A stretch of 64,000 nt of DNA from Bacteroidota bacterium (GTDB taxonomy: Bacteria; Bacteroidota; Bacteroidia; Flavobacteriales; Flavobacteriaceae), in the NCBI GenBank assembly GCA_023387965.1, contig JAEWHE010000010.1, positions 1-64,000 of the forward strand. Direction: 5' to 3'. Shown piece after piece: positions 42,297-50,878 of this stretch (positions within the stretch are counted from its first letter, which is position 1; each line of letters starts with the position of its first letter). A program made the position numbers and the translations under genes. The notes under the pieces are model-generated. The model searched no databases. It saw only the letters and a list, made by a program, of their open reading frames with translations, and had not been told where the DNA came from.

Positions 42297-45200
42297 ATGA
42301 AAAAATACCTACTGCTGCTTTTGGTGTGGTTGCCATTTGCAGGGTTGTCGCAGCAAATTGTTGTGGACAACGCATCTCACACGGTTCCCCAGCTCGTGAA
42401 TGATGTCTTGATTAATTCTTCCTGCATTGAGGCGACCAATATTACGTGGCGTACTGGAAGTAACTTTAGTTCAGACAACGGAATTGGATATTTTACTAAT
42501 ACCAATCCAAATTTTCCGATGCAAAGCGGTGTGATTTTATCCACCGGAAATGCGTTACGAGCTCCAGGACCCAACACCAGTAATTTAAGCGACGGAAATA
42601 ACGACGCTTGGATTGGCGATACCGATTTAGAAAACGTTTTGGCTAACGCCGGAATCGAAATGCAATCGGTAAATGCTACTGTTTTAGAATTTGATTTCGT
42701 TGCCCTTTCCCCAAATTTTAGCTTTGATTTTCTCTTTGCTTCAGAAGAATATGGTAACTACCAATGTTATTTTTCTGATGCATTTGCGTTCTTGTTGACT
42801 GACATGAACACTGGCGAAACCCGAAATCTGGCGGTAATCCCCAATTCCACCACGCCAATTTCGGTTTTTACCGTTAGAGATTTTTTGTATAATTCCCAAT
42901 GCGAATCGGCTAATCCTGAATATTTTGGAATATTTAACGGCGGTTCTCAAGCGGCAAATGCTGCCATCAATTTTAACGGACAAACAAAATTAATGCAAGC
43001 TAAAAGTGTTTTGGTTCCCAATACACCTTATCATATTAAACTGGTAATTGCCGATCGATACGATTACCAGGAAGATTCGGCTATTTTTATTTCGTCGAGC
43101 AGTTTTAATATTGGTCAGGAAATTTTGGGTGAGGATATTACTTTGGCTTCGGACAATGCGATTTGCTTTGGCGAAAGCCATACTATTCAAAGCAATTTAA
43201 GCGAAACTGAATATTCTTTTGTTTGGAAAAAAAATAATGTAATTATCGAAGGCGAAAACCAGCCGAACTTAACCGTTACCCAACCCGGAACTTATACATT
43301 AACCTACAATAGTTTGGAATTTCCTTGCGAAACGCCGCTTTCAGATTCAATTTTAGTTGAATATTTTCCGGAAATTTTAGTTCCGGCTTTGAAAAATTTA
43401 TACAAATGCGATATAGGTGCGGCAACTTACAATTATAATTTAGCCGAAAATAATCTTGCCATTTCAGGTTTAGGAACCGGAAGCACCATCAGTTATCACA
43501 TTTCGGAAGCTGATGCATTAGCTAATGTTTCCGCATTAAACGAAAATATTTTAGTTGCCCCAAATACCACTGTTTTTGCCCGAATCACCAATGCACGAGG
43601 TTGTGTAACGGTGAAAAATTTCCAATTGTTAAACACCAATCCACCGGTTACCACCGCACCTTCAAACTTAACTACTTGTGCGGTGGAAATCGATGGAAAT
43701 CAGGGAATTTTTATTTTTTCGGAACAAAATAGTAGCATTTTGAACGGTTTATCTTCTGAAATTTTTGCGGTTTCGTACCATCTTACCGCTGAAGATGCTG
43801 CAACTGCTACAAATGCTGTTTCTGAAAATGGTTTGCTTGCGCAAAATGCACAAACGATTTACGTTCGCCTTTACAATAAAACTGATGTGAATTGTTTTGC
43901 TACGACTTCGTTTGAAATATTTGTAAAAAATTTGCCACAAGTTGACACTGTTGAAAATCAATTGGTTTGTGAAGAATTTACGCTTCCGCCGCTTACCCAC
44001 GGAAATTATTTTTCGGCTTCGGGAGGAAACGGAACGCCACATTTTGCCGGAGATGTGATTGACATTACCTCTACAATTTATGTTTATGCCGAAACTGGAG
44101 GAACGCCAAATTGTAGCAACGAGACGAGTTTCAACGTGACGGTAATTAAACCTGAAAGAATTATTCCGGCGAGTAATACTTATTGCACAGAATATATTTT
44201 GCCGAATCTAACTGCTGGAAATTATTTTACGCAACCAAACGGGCAAGGCACGCAAATTCCTGCGGGAACGAGAATTACCGAGAACCAAACGATTTATGTG
44301 TATTATCAATTTCCGGTAGAACCATTTTGTACAGTTGACGGTGGTTTTGATGTAGAAATCGTTCCGTTTACGAGGTTAACTAGTTTTCAAAATATTTTTA
44401 GATGTGAAAATTATGTTTTGCCTAATTTATCCAACGGAAAATATTTCGCGCAAGCCAATGGCGTTAATGAAATTCCTGCTGGAACGGTTATTTCCGCTAC
44501 GCAAAATATTTATGTTTATGCCGAAAACGGAATGTGTAACGACCAAAAAATGTTTACCGTTTTTATCGGGATTGACACGCCTCCAAATGCGGAAAATTGT
44601 ACCAATTATGTGTTACCTCCGCTTGCTGTAGGAAATTATTTTACGGGTCCTGCTGGTTCTGGCAATATGATTTCTGCGGGAACAACCATTGCCACTTCGC
44701 AGCGAATTTATATTTATGTTGCTACAGATGAAAACCCAAATTGTACCGACAATATTTATTTTGACGTGACAATTTCCGATCCTTTTCCGCAAATTGACGG
44801 CGATGTGACTGTTTGTGGCGGTTACGTTTTGCCTCCAATTTCAGTAGGAAATTATTATACCAGAACGCAAGGAACAGGCGTTCAATTATTGGCCGGACAA
44901 TCAGTTACAACCTCTCGAAGAATTTATATTTACAAAGAAGTTTTACCAGGACAAAATTGTACCAATGAAATTAGTTTTATGGTAAACGTAATTCCTTTGC
45001 CGCCAATTAGTTCGCGTTCGGATATTGGACCCATTTGTGGTTCGTACACTTTGACACCTTTGGAACACGGAAATTATTTTACAGGAATTAACGGAACCGG
45101 AACGCAATTAAACGCCGGAGATGTGATTACCGAAACCCAAACGATTTATATTTATTCTAAAACCAATACCAATCCGGTTTGTGAGTCGCAAAATAGTTTT

Positions 45201-46460
45201 GTGATCACCATAATCGAAGTGCCACTTGATGTTTTAGAGCCTGTCGTTTCTTGCGACGAATTTATTTTACCTACGTTATCGCACGGAAATTATTATTCGC
45301 AACCCAATAAACAAGGGGAAACGTTGTCGGCTGGACAAAGAATTTCGGCGTCTCAAACTTTATATATTTACAACGAAATTAATAATCGCGGGCAAATTTG
45401 TTCGAGAGAAATTCCATTTGAAATTACAATTGTAACCACGCCAAACATTGCAGAAATTCCGTTAGAGATTAGGACTTTTTGTGATGAAGATGACCTAAAT
45501 GACGGCATTACCGAAGTGAATTTGGATGTTCTAGATGACTTTGTTTTGGGAACTTTTCTGCCTTCGGAATATGCGGTTTTGTATTTTTCAACAGAAAACG
45601 ATGCCATTTTGCACCAAAATCCTATCGAAAGTACAACAGGAACAACAGTTTTTGCAAAACTTTTCAGCTTGATTTCTGGGCAATGTTATGACATCGTTCC
45701 GGTAAGGTTGGTCGTGAAAAAAATTCCTGAAGCCACTCTTAAAAACGGAACAATTTGCCAAGACATTAATACCGGAGAACCTATAAATTCTCACGTGATG
45801 AATACAAATTTGTCCACTTCTTTCCACACTTTTCAATGGTTTTTAAATGGAAATTTAATCGAAAATGCTACGCAAAGTTATTTTACGGCTTCACAACCCG
45901 GAACTTATAGTGTTTTGGCAACCAGCACTTTAACGGGTTGTGTTTCTAAAGAAATTTCGGCGGAAGTGGTACTTTCTCAACAAGCGGTTGTAACTTATTC
46001 TGTAAGCAACGAATTTCACGATAATCAAGATATTACCATAAATGCCAGTGGTTTGGGAGACTATTTGTATCAGTTAGATGACGGAACTCCGCAAACGAAT
46101 CCTGTCTTTACGAATGTTTCTTCTGGCGAACATTTGATTACAGTAATTGACAATAACGGCTGTTTAAATACCACGATTAAAGCGTTTGTGGTAAATTACC
46201 CTAAATTTTTTACGCCAAATGGTGATGGATTTAACGATTATTGGAACATTCATGATTTAGCCCATCAACCAGATGCTGTGATTGATATTTTTGACCGTTA
46301 TGGAAAATTCATTGTGCAAATTAAACCTTCTTCCTCAACTGGATGGGATGGAAACTTACATGGAAAAGCTTTATTTTCTACTGATTATTGGTTTAAAGTC
46401 ACTTATTATGTTGACGGAGAGCAAAAAGAATTTCGTTCACATTTTGCAATGAAAAGATAA
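42297..46460 (+). CDS. Giant repetitive adhesin-like protein with T9SS type B (gliding-motility) C-terminal domain
   Basis: 1387 residues. Signal peptide (about 1-18), then a choice-of-anchor L domain (about 50-270, with FDFLFASEEYGNYQC and a KLVIADRYDY motif). Residues about 555-1010 hold seven repeats of 55-70 residues: an opening Cys, a (Y/F)xLPxL then GNYF motif, an AG turn, an IYIY strand, and usually a second Cys before the final strand. The last ~85 residues (YPKFFTPNGDGFNDYWNI ... WDGNLHGKALFSTDYWFKV) are the type B sorting domain for T9SS export. A surface adhesin or matrix role is inferred, not shown. Confidence 0.9.
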   Translation: MKKYLLLLLVWLPFAGLSQQIVVDNASHTVPQLVNDVLINSSCIEATNITWRTGSNFSSDNGIGYFTNTNPNFPMQSGVILSTGNALRAPGPNTSNLSDGNNDAWIGDTDLENVLANAGIEMQSVNATVLEFDFVALSPNFSFDFLFASEEYGNYQCYFSDAFAFLLTDMNTGETRNLAVIPNSTTPISVFTVRDFLYNSQCESANPEYFGIFNGGSQAANAAINFNGQTKLMQAKSVLVPNTPYHIKLVIADRYDYQEDSAIFISSSSFNIGQEILGEDITLASDNAICFGESHTIQSNLSETEYSFVWKKNNVIIEGENQPNLTVTQPGTYTLTYNSLEFPCETPLSDSILVEYFPEILVPALKNLYKCDIGAATYNYNLAENNLAISGLGTGSTISYHISEADALANVSALNENILVAPNTTVFARITNARGCVTVKNFQLLNTNPPVTTAPSNLTTCAVEIDGNQGIFIFSEQNSSILNGLSSEIFAVSYHLTAEDAATATNAVSENGLLAQNAQTIYVRLYNKTDVNCFATTSFEIFVKNLPQVDTVENQLVCEEFTLPPLTHGNYFSASGGNGTPHFAGDVIDITSTIYVYAETGGTPNCSNETSFNVTVIKPERIIPASNTYCTEYILPNLTAGNYFTQPNGQGTQIPAGTRITENQTIYVYYQFPVEPFCTVDGGFDVEIVPFTRLTSFQNIFRCENYVLPNLSNGKYFAQANGVNEIPAGTVISATQNIYVYAENGMCNDQKMFTVFIGIDTPPNAENCTNYVLPPLAVGNYFTGPAGSGNMISAGTTIATSQRIYIYVATDENPNCTDNIYFDVTISDPFPQIDGDVTVCGGYVLPPISVGNYYTRTQGTGVQLLAGQSVTTSRRIYIYKEVLPGQNCTNEISFMVNVIPLPPISSRSDIGPICGSYTLTPLEHGNYFTGINGTGTQLNAGDVITETQTIYIYSKTNTNPVCESQNSFVITIIEVPLDVLEPVVSCDEFILPTLSHGNYYSQPNKQGETLSAGQRISASQTLYIYNEINNRGQICSREIPFEITIVTTPNIAEIPLEIRTFCDEDDLNDGITEVNLDVLDDFVLGTFLPSEYAVLYFSTENDAILHQNPIESTTGTTVFAKLFSLISGQCYDIVPVRLVVKKIPEATLKNGTICQDINTGEPINSHVMNTNLSTSFHTFQWFLNGNLIENATQSYFTASQPGTYSVLATSTLTGCVSKEISAEVVLSQQAVVTYSVSNEFHDNQDITINASGLGDYLYQLDDGTPQTNPVFTNVSSGEHLITVIDNNGCLNTTIKAFVVNYPKFFTPNGDGFNDYWNIHDLAHQPDAVIDIFDRYGKFIVQIKPSSSTGWDGNLHGKALFSTDYWFKVTYYVDGEQKEFRSHFAMKR

Positions 46461-46502
46461 TTTTGTAGTATTTTTACTGCGGATTTCCCCAAGTCCTTAT
46501 CG

Positions 46503-46538
46503 AAGCCCTCTATAGATTTCAATTCTGGAGGGCTTTTT
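46503..46538 (+). terminator. Terminator after the adhesin gene
   Basis: AAGCCCTC / GAGGGCTT stem with a 17-base loop and a T run, about 40 bases after the stop. Confidence 0.7.
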
Positions 46539-46642
46539 ATTTGGAACAATTTTAAATAAGAATTTTTTGTAACAAAATTGAAATTGCATTGTCTATTAGG
46601 CAGAATAAATCATCAATCACAAAAATTTAATTACTATTTAAA

Positions 46643-49036
46643 ATGAAAACCAAACTGACTTATCTTTTGTTTTTGTTATCGATGCTTCCCGCTTTTGCCC
46701 AAAACAATTTGAGCATTTCCGGAAAAGTAACCGATTCTAAAAACCAAACAATCCCCTACGCTACCGTTACCATCAAAGAAGCTGATGCTGTGGTTTCGGG
46801 TGTTTTAAGCGACGACAACGGAGAATTTTCTGTAAAAAATTTGGCGGCAAAAAATTATACGCTGGAAATTCAATTCATGGGTTATAAAACTTACACGACC
46901 AATGTGAACTTGAGCAACGGTTCGGTGAATTTGCCAAAAATTACCTTGCTTGACGATGCTACAACGCTGGAAAGCATTGAGGTTGTGGCAGAACGTTCGA
47001 CGATTGAGCAAAAAATTGATCGAAAAGTAATTAATGTTGGTCGAGATTTGACAACGGCTGGAGCAACAGCTTCGGAAATCATGAACAACATTCCTTCGGT
47101 AAATGTGGATCAGGACGGAAAAATTTCGCTTCGTGGAAACCAGAATGTTCGTGTTTTGGTGGATGGAAGACCGACGAACATGGATCCGGCTCAATTACTG
47201 AAACAAATTCCTTCGACCTCAATTAAAAAAATCGAGCTGATTACGAATCCGAGCGCAAAATACAATCCGGAAGGAATGTCGGGAATCATCAACATTGTGT
47301 TGCATAAAAATGCGAATGATGGTTTTAACGGAAGTTTGAATGCGGGAATTACTTTTGCAAAAGAACCAAAATTCAACAACTCATTAGACATGAATTACCG
47401 TACCGGAAAAGTGAATTTCTTCGGGAATATCGGGAGTAATTTTGGAAAATATTACAATGACGGTTTTATCCAAAGATTTGACAACAGTTCGAATCAAAAC
47501 CTTGATATTAGCAATGATAACGAATCATATTTGTATAAAATTGGGATGGATTTTTACATTAATGACCGAAATACGTTATCATTTTACACCAATCAAAATG
47601 CGTTGGAAGGAGAAGGAAATGTAAATACTTTTATCGAATATTTGACTAATATTGAACCAAATGTGTTGCAATTAGGAGAATATTTAACGGATAATAATAA
47701 TGCTTCGTACAACATGGCGTACAAACACAAATTTGAAAAAGAAGGTCATACGCTTGATTTTGAAGCCAACTATAATGATTACAAGCAAACGCAAAATGCT
47801 AATTTCAATACGACAACTTTTACTTCGCCAGAATCGCAAATTATTTTTTCTGATAGAATTAAAGACAAGCGTGAAAACACAACAGCAAACTTGGATTATG
47901 TGAATCCGTTGAACGAAAAATCGACTTTAGAATTAGGTGCCGAAGCGAGAATTATTCGTAGTACTAACGATTATTCAACCGGAAATCCATTGATTCCAAT
48001 TCCAAACAGCGATTATTCTTATGACATCGACATTTATTCGGCTTATGCTACTTTTGGACAAAAATTTGAGAAATTTTCTTACCAGTTAGGAGCTCGTTTT
48101 GAAAGCTACAAAGCTCAAGCGAACCTCAACAATGGCGACGTGAAGTTTGATGACGATTACATGACCGTTTATCCTTCGGCTTATTTAACGTATAACTTGA
48201 ACGAAAAAAATATGTTCCAATTCAGTTACAGCCGAAGAGTTGACCGTCCGAGTTTGGAACAGACAAAACCAATTCGTGAATTTGCAACGCCATTGGTTGT
48301 TGGATTAGGAAATCAGGAACTTCGTCCGCAGTTTACCAATTCAGTTGAAGTAAATTATACCAAAATTTTTGACAAAGGTTCCTTAACCGGAGGTGTTTTT
48401 TATAGATTGATTAATGACGAAATCAACCGTGTTTTGTATTCGGATGAAACGACTGAAAACCCGAATGATTTGGTGATGAGTTGGGCTAATTTCGACAATA
48501 ATTCTGCTTACGGATTTGAAATTTCTGCCAATTATAAAATCACGAAATGGTGGGATGTTCAGCCAGCAATCGATTATTCTAACATCAGACAAAAAGGTTT
48601 GGTTTCGGTACTTCGTGAAGGAACCGTGGGTGAATTTGATTTTGTTCAAAGAGAAATCGAAGCTTCAGCATTCAACGCGAGAATTAATTCAAACTTCAAA
48701 GCGACGAAAAGATTGAGCTTTTTACTGTTCGGATTCTACCGTGGTCCGGTTGACGGAATCCAGAACAACAGCCACGAAATGTACAAGATTGACATGGGTG
48801 GAAGATATTCGATGTTAAATAATAAATTGACTTTCAGTCTTCGATTCAACGACGTTTTCAACACGATGAAATATGCGTTTGATAGTCAGAATCCTTACCC
48901 AAGTTCAGGAAGATTTGGTTGGGAAAGCCAATCGCTTTATTTCGGAATCAATTATATGTTTGGTGGTGGAAAAAACAGAGCGATGCAACGTAAATATCGT
49001 GAAGACAATACTAAGCAAGGTGGTGGAATGTTTTAA
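46643..49036 (+). CDS. TonB-dependent-receptor-like outer membrane barrel
   Basis: 797 residues. Signal peptide (1-20), carboxypeptidase-D-like regulatory domain (about 24-105; GKVTDSKNQTIPYATVTI), plug domain with IMNNIPSVNVDQDGKISLRG and NVRVLVDGRPTNM, and a long barrel domain of the OMP_b-brl_3 type ending in alternating strands (LYFGINYMFGGGKN) and a short polar tail. Such proteins take up unknown substrates or act in outer membrane assembly. No SusD partner is adjacent, so polysaccharide uptake is unlikely. Confidence 0.9.
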   Translation: MKTKLTYLLFLLSMLPAFAQNNLSISGKVTDSKNQTIPYATVTIKEADAVVSGVLSDDNGEFSVKNLAAKNYTLEIQFMGYKTYTTNVNLSNGSVNLPKITLLDDATTLESIEVVAERSTIEQKIDRKVINVGRDLTTAGATASEIMNNIPSVNVDQDGKISLRGNQNVRVLVDGRPTNMDPAQLLKQIPSTSIKKIELITNPSAKYNPEGMSGIINIVLHKNANDGFNGSLNAGITFAKEPKFNNSLDMNYRTGKVNFFGNIGSNFGKYYNDGFIQRFDNSSNQNLDISNDNESYLYKIGMDFYINDRNTLSFYTNQNALEGEGNVNTFIEYLTNIEPNVLQLGEYLTDNNNASYNMAYKHKFEKEGHTLDFEANYNDYKQTQNANFNTTTFTSPESQIIFSDRIKDKRENTTANLDYVNPLNEKSTLELGAEARIIRSTNDYSTGNPLIPIPNSDYSYDIDIYSAYATFGQKFEKFSYQLGARFESYKAQANLNNGDVKFDDDYMTVYPSAYLTYNLNEKNMFQFSYSRRVDRPSLEQTKPIREFATPLVVGLGNQELRPQFTNSVEVNYTKIFDKGSLTGGVFYRLINDEINRVLYSDETTENPNDLVMSWANFDNNSAYGFEISANYKITKWWDVQPAIDYSNIRQKGLVSVLREGTVGEFDFVQREIEASAFNARINSNFKATKRLSFLLFGFYRGPVDGIQNNSHEMYKIDMGGRYSMLNNKLTFSLRFNDVFNTMKYAFDSQNPYPSSGRFGWESQSLYFGINYMFGGGKNRAMQRKYREDNTKQGGGMF

Positions 49037-49071
49037 ATTAGGCATTAGGCATTAGGCATTAGCATTAGGCA
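49037..49071. repeat. ATTAGGC microsatellite, about five units
   Basis: AATTAGGC then repeated ATTAGGC heptamers directly after the barrel gene stop, ahead of its terminator. One unit has lost a base pair. Confidence 0.7.
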
Positions 49072-49079
49072 AAAATAAA

Positions 49080-49107
49080 AGCGCTGGAATTATCCGGCGC
49101 TTTTTTT
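49080..49107 (+). terminator. Terminator after the TonB-dependent-receptor-like gene
   Basis: AGCGCTGGA / CCGGCGCT stem (one G-T), 5-base loop, then seven T. Confidence 0.8.
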
Positions 49108-49213
49108 GTTTTATGTTATTTTGTTTGAGATTCCTCCTTCGTCGGAATGACAGCAATGGTTTGAAACTTTGTTACTTTGAAACTTTAGACTCTGCAACTT
49201 TGCAACTTAAAAA

Positions 49214-50224
49214 CTACCACTTAATCACCGCACTTGCCCAAGTAAATCCGCTGCCAAAAGCGGCTAGTACTACGGTATCACCTTCTTTTATTTTTCCTTG
49301 TTCCCAAGCTGCGGTCAAGGCGATTGGTATGGAAGCTGCGGTTGTGTTTCCGTATTTTTGGATGTTGTTGAAGACTTGATCGTCGGTTAATTTGAATTTC
49401 TGCTGAATAAATTGCGAAATCCGTAGGTTGGCTTGATGTGGAATCAGCATATCAATGTCGGAGACTTCCAAATTATTGGTTTTTAGTCCTTCCATAATTA
49501 CTTCGCTGAAACGAACCACGGCATTTTTGAACACGAATTGTCCGTTCATATAAGGGAAATAACTTTCATCGTCGGGATTATTGTCGTTTAAAATATCAGT
49601 AACCCAACGACCGCCCATTCCGGGAGCTTTTACAATCAGTTCTTCGGCGTGTTGGCCTTCGCTGTGCAAGTGCGTGGACAAAATTCCTTTGGACAAATCT
49701 TCTTCCCTCGATAAAATCGCAGCTCCTGCTCCATCGCCAAAAATAACCGAGACACCACGTCCACGAGTTGTCATGTCCAGACCATTGCTGTGCACTTCGG
49801 AACCAATGATGAGAATATTTTTGTACATTCCGGTTCTAATGTATTGATCTGCAATGGACAAGGCATACACAAAACCCGAACATTGGTTTCGAATGTCCAA
49901 AGCGCCAACGGTTTTCAGACCTAAATCACGCTGTACCAACACTCCAGGACCTGGAAAATAATAATCCGGACTCAACGTCGCGAAGATTACAAAGTCTATA
50001 TCGTCTTTGGAAATGCCCGAACGTTCGATTGCGACTTTTGCCGCCTTCACTCCCATTGACGTTGTGGTGTTGCCGTCGTCTTTTGTGATGTGGCGACGTT
50101 CCTGGATTCCGGTTCGTTCCTGGATCCAAGCATCGTTTGTGTCAATAATCTTCGACAAATCGTCGTTGGTCACTACATTCTCGGGCACATAATAGCCTAA
50201 GCCAGATATTTTACTATGGTACAT
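49214..50224 (-). CDS. fabH: 3-oxoacyl-ACP synthase III
   Basis: 336 residues. The catalytic triad is complete: C115 in IRNQCSGFVYAL, H263 in LIPHQANLRI and N293 in YGNTTAAS. It condenses an acyl-CoA starter with malonyl-ACP to begin fatty acid synthesis; branched starters are expected in flavobacteria but cannot be read from sequence. It is not in a fab or plsX cluster; the gene stands alone, divergent from the 21-bp tandem array. Confidence 0.94.
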   Translation of the reverse strand: MYHSKISGLGYYVPENVVTNDDLSKIIDTNDAWIQERTGIQERRHITKDDGNTTTSMGVKAAKVAIERSGISKDDIDFVIFATLSPDYYFPGPGVLVQRDLGLKTVGALDIRNQCSGFVYALSIADQYIRTGMYKNILIIGSEVHSNGLDMTTRGRGVSVIFGDGAGAAILSREEDLSKGILSTHLHSEGQHAEELIVKAPGMGGRWVTDILNDNNPDDESYFPYMNGQFVFKNAVVRFSEVIMEGLKTNNLEVSDIDMLIPHQANLRISQFIQQKFKLTDDQVFNNIQKYGNTTAASIPIALTAAWEQGKIKEGDTVVLAAFGSGFTWASAVIKW

Positions 50225-50253
50225 ATATTACAGTTTCGTTAAAAATCAATGCG

Positions 50254-50261
50254 CAAATTTA
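50254..50261 (-). promoter_or_regulatory. -7 box TAAATTTG for fabH
   Basis: Exact TAnnTTTG on the minus strand, 30 bases before the ATG at 50224. Confidence 0.5.
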
Positions 50262-50429
50262 ATTATCCAAAAATAATCTACGGTACAAGGTAAGAATTTT
50301 TTAAAAAAGTCGGCTTTAAATTTAATCGACTTTTGATCGCTTGCTGATTTTTTTTTTCAGAAGAATTGAAAAATTATGCAATTGGTATTATAAGATCAAA
50401 AATGAGTTGAGAATGGCTTAATTTTATTT

Positions 50430-50702
50430 GCGGATGCAAGAATAACAATTGCGCATCGCTTAATGACATTTACGGATGAAAGAATAACATTTGCGGATGA
50501 AAGAATTACAATTGCGGATGAAAGAATAACAATTGCACATGGCTTAATGACATTTGCGGATGAAAGAATTACAATTGCGGATGAAAGAATAACATTTTCG
50601 GATGGCTTAATAACATTTGCGGATGAAAGAATAACATTTGCGGATGCAACAATATCATTTACGGATAAAGGAATAACATTTGTGGACGACAAAAAAACAA
50701 TT
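50430..50702. repeat. 21-bp tandem array, 13 units
   Basis: Thirteen contiguous units of exactly 21 bases (50430, 50451, 50472 ... 50682). Most read GCGGATGAAAGAAT and end in ACATTT or ACAATT; units at 50451, 50535 and 50598 carry a GCTTAAT centre instead, and the last three are degenerate. A weaker unit precedes the array from about 50409. As the unit is 7 codons, both strands stay open over 100 codons, but the predicted peptides look non-protein-like. The rest of the 654-base spacer 50225-50878 holds no gene. Confidence 0.9.
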
Positions 50703-50878
50703 TTTGTTTCGACAATTAATTTAATTCGTTTTAAGCATTCAACCATCACTTTCAAATCAAAGATCTAACATCAGATGTCTTATATTCTAAATCTCCAATT
50801 CTTAACAAAAATAAATAGTGTATGTAACAACCTTGTCGTATTTTAGACCAATAGTTTTCAATCCAAAAAATACATTTT

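Noticed and set aside
50430..50702. CRISPR array
   Set aside because: The 21-base units are contiguous with no unique spacers, and no cas genes are present.
50396..50768. Open frames of about 100-119 codons on both strands over the 21-bp array
   Set aside because: They follow from the 7-codon unit length; the peptides are monotonous repeats without promoter or start context, and opposite strands cannot both be coding.
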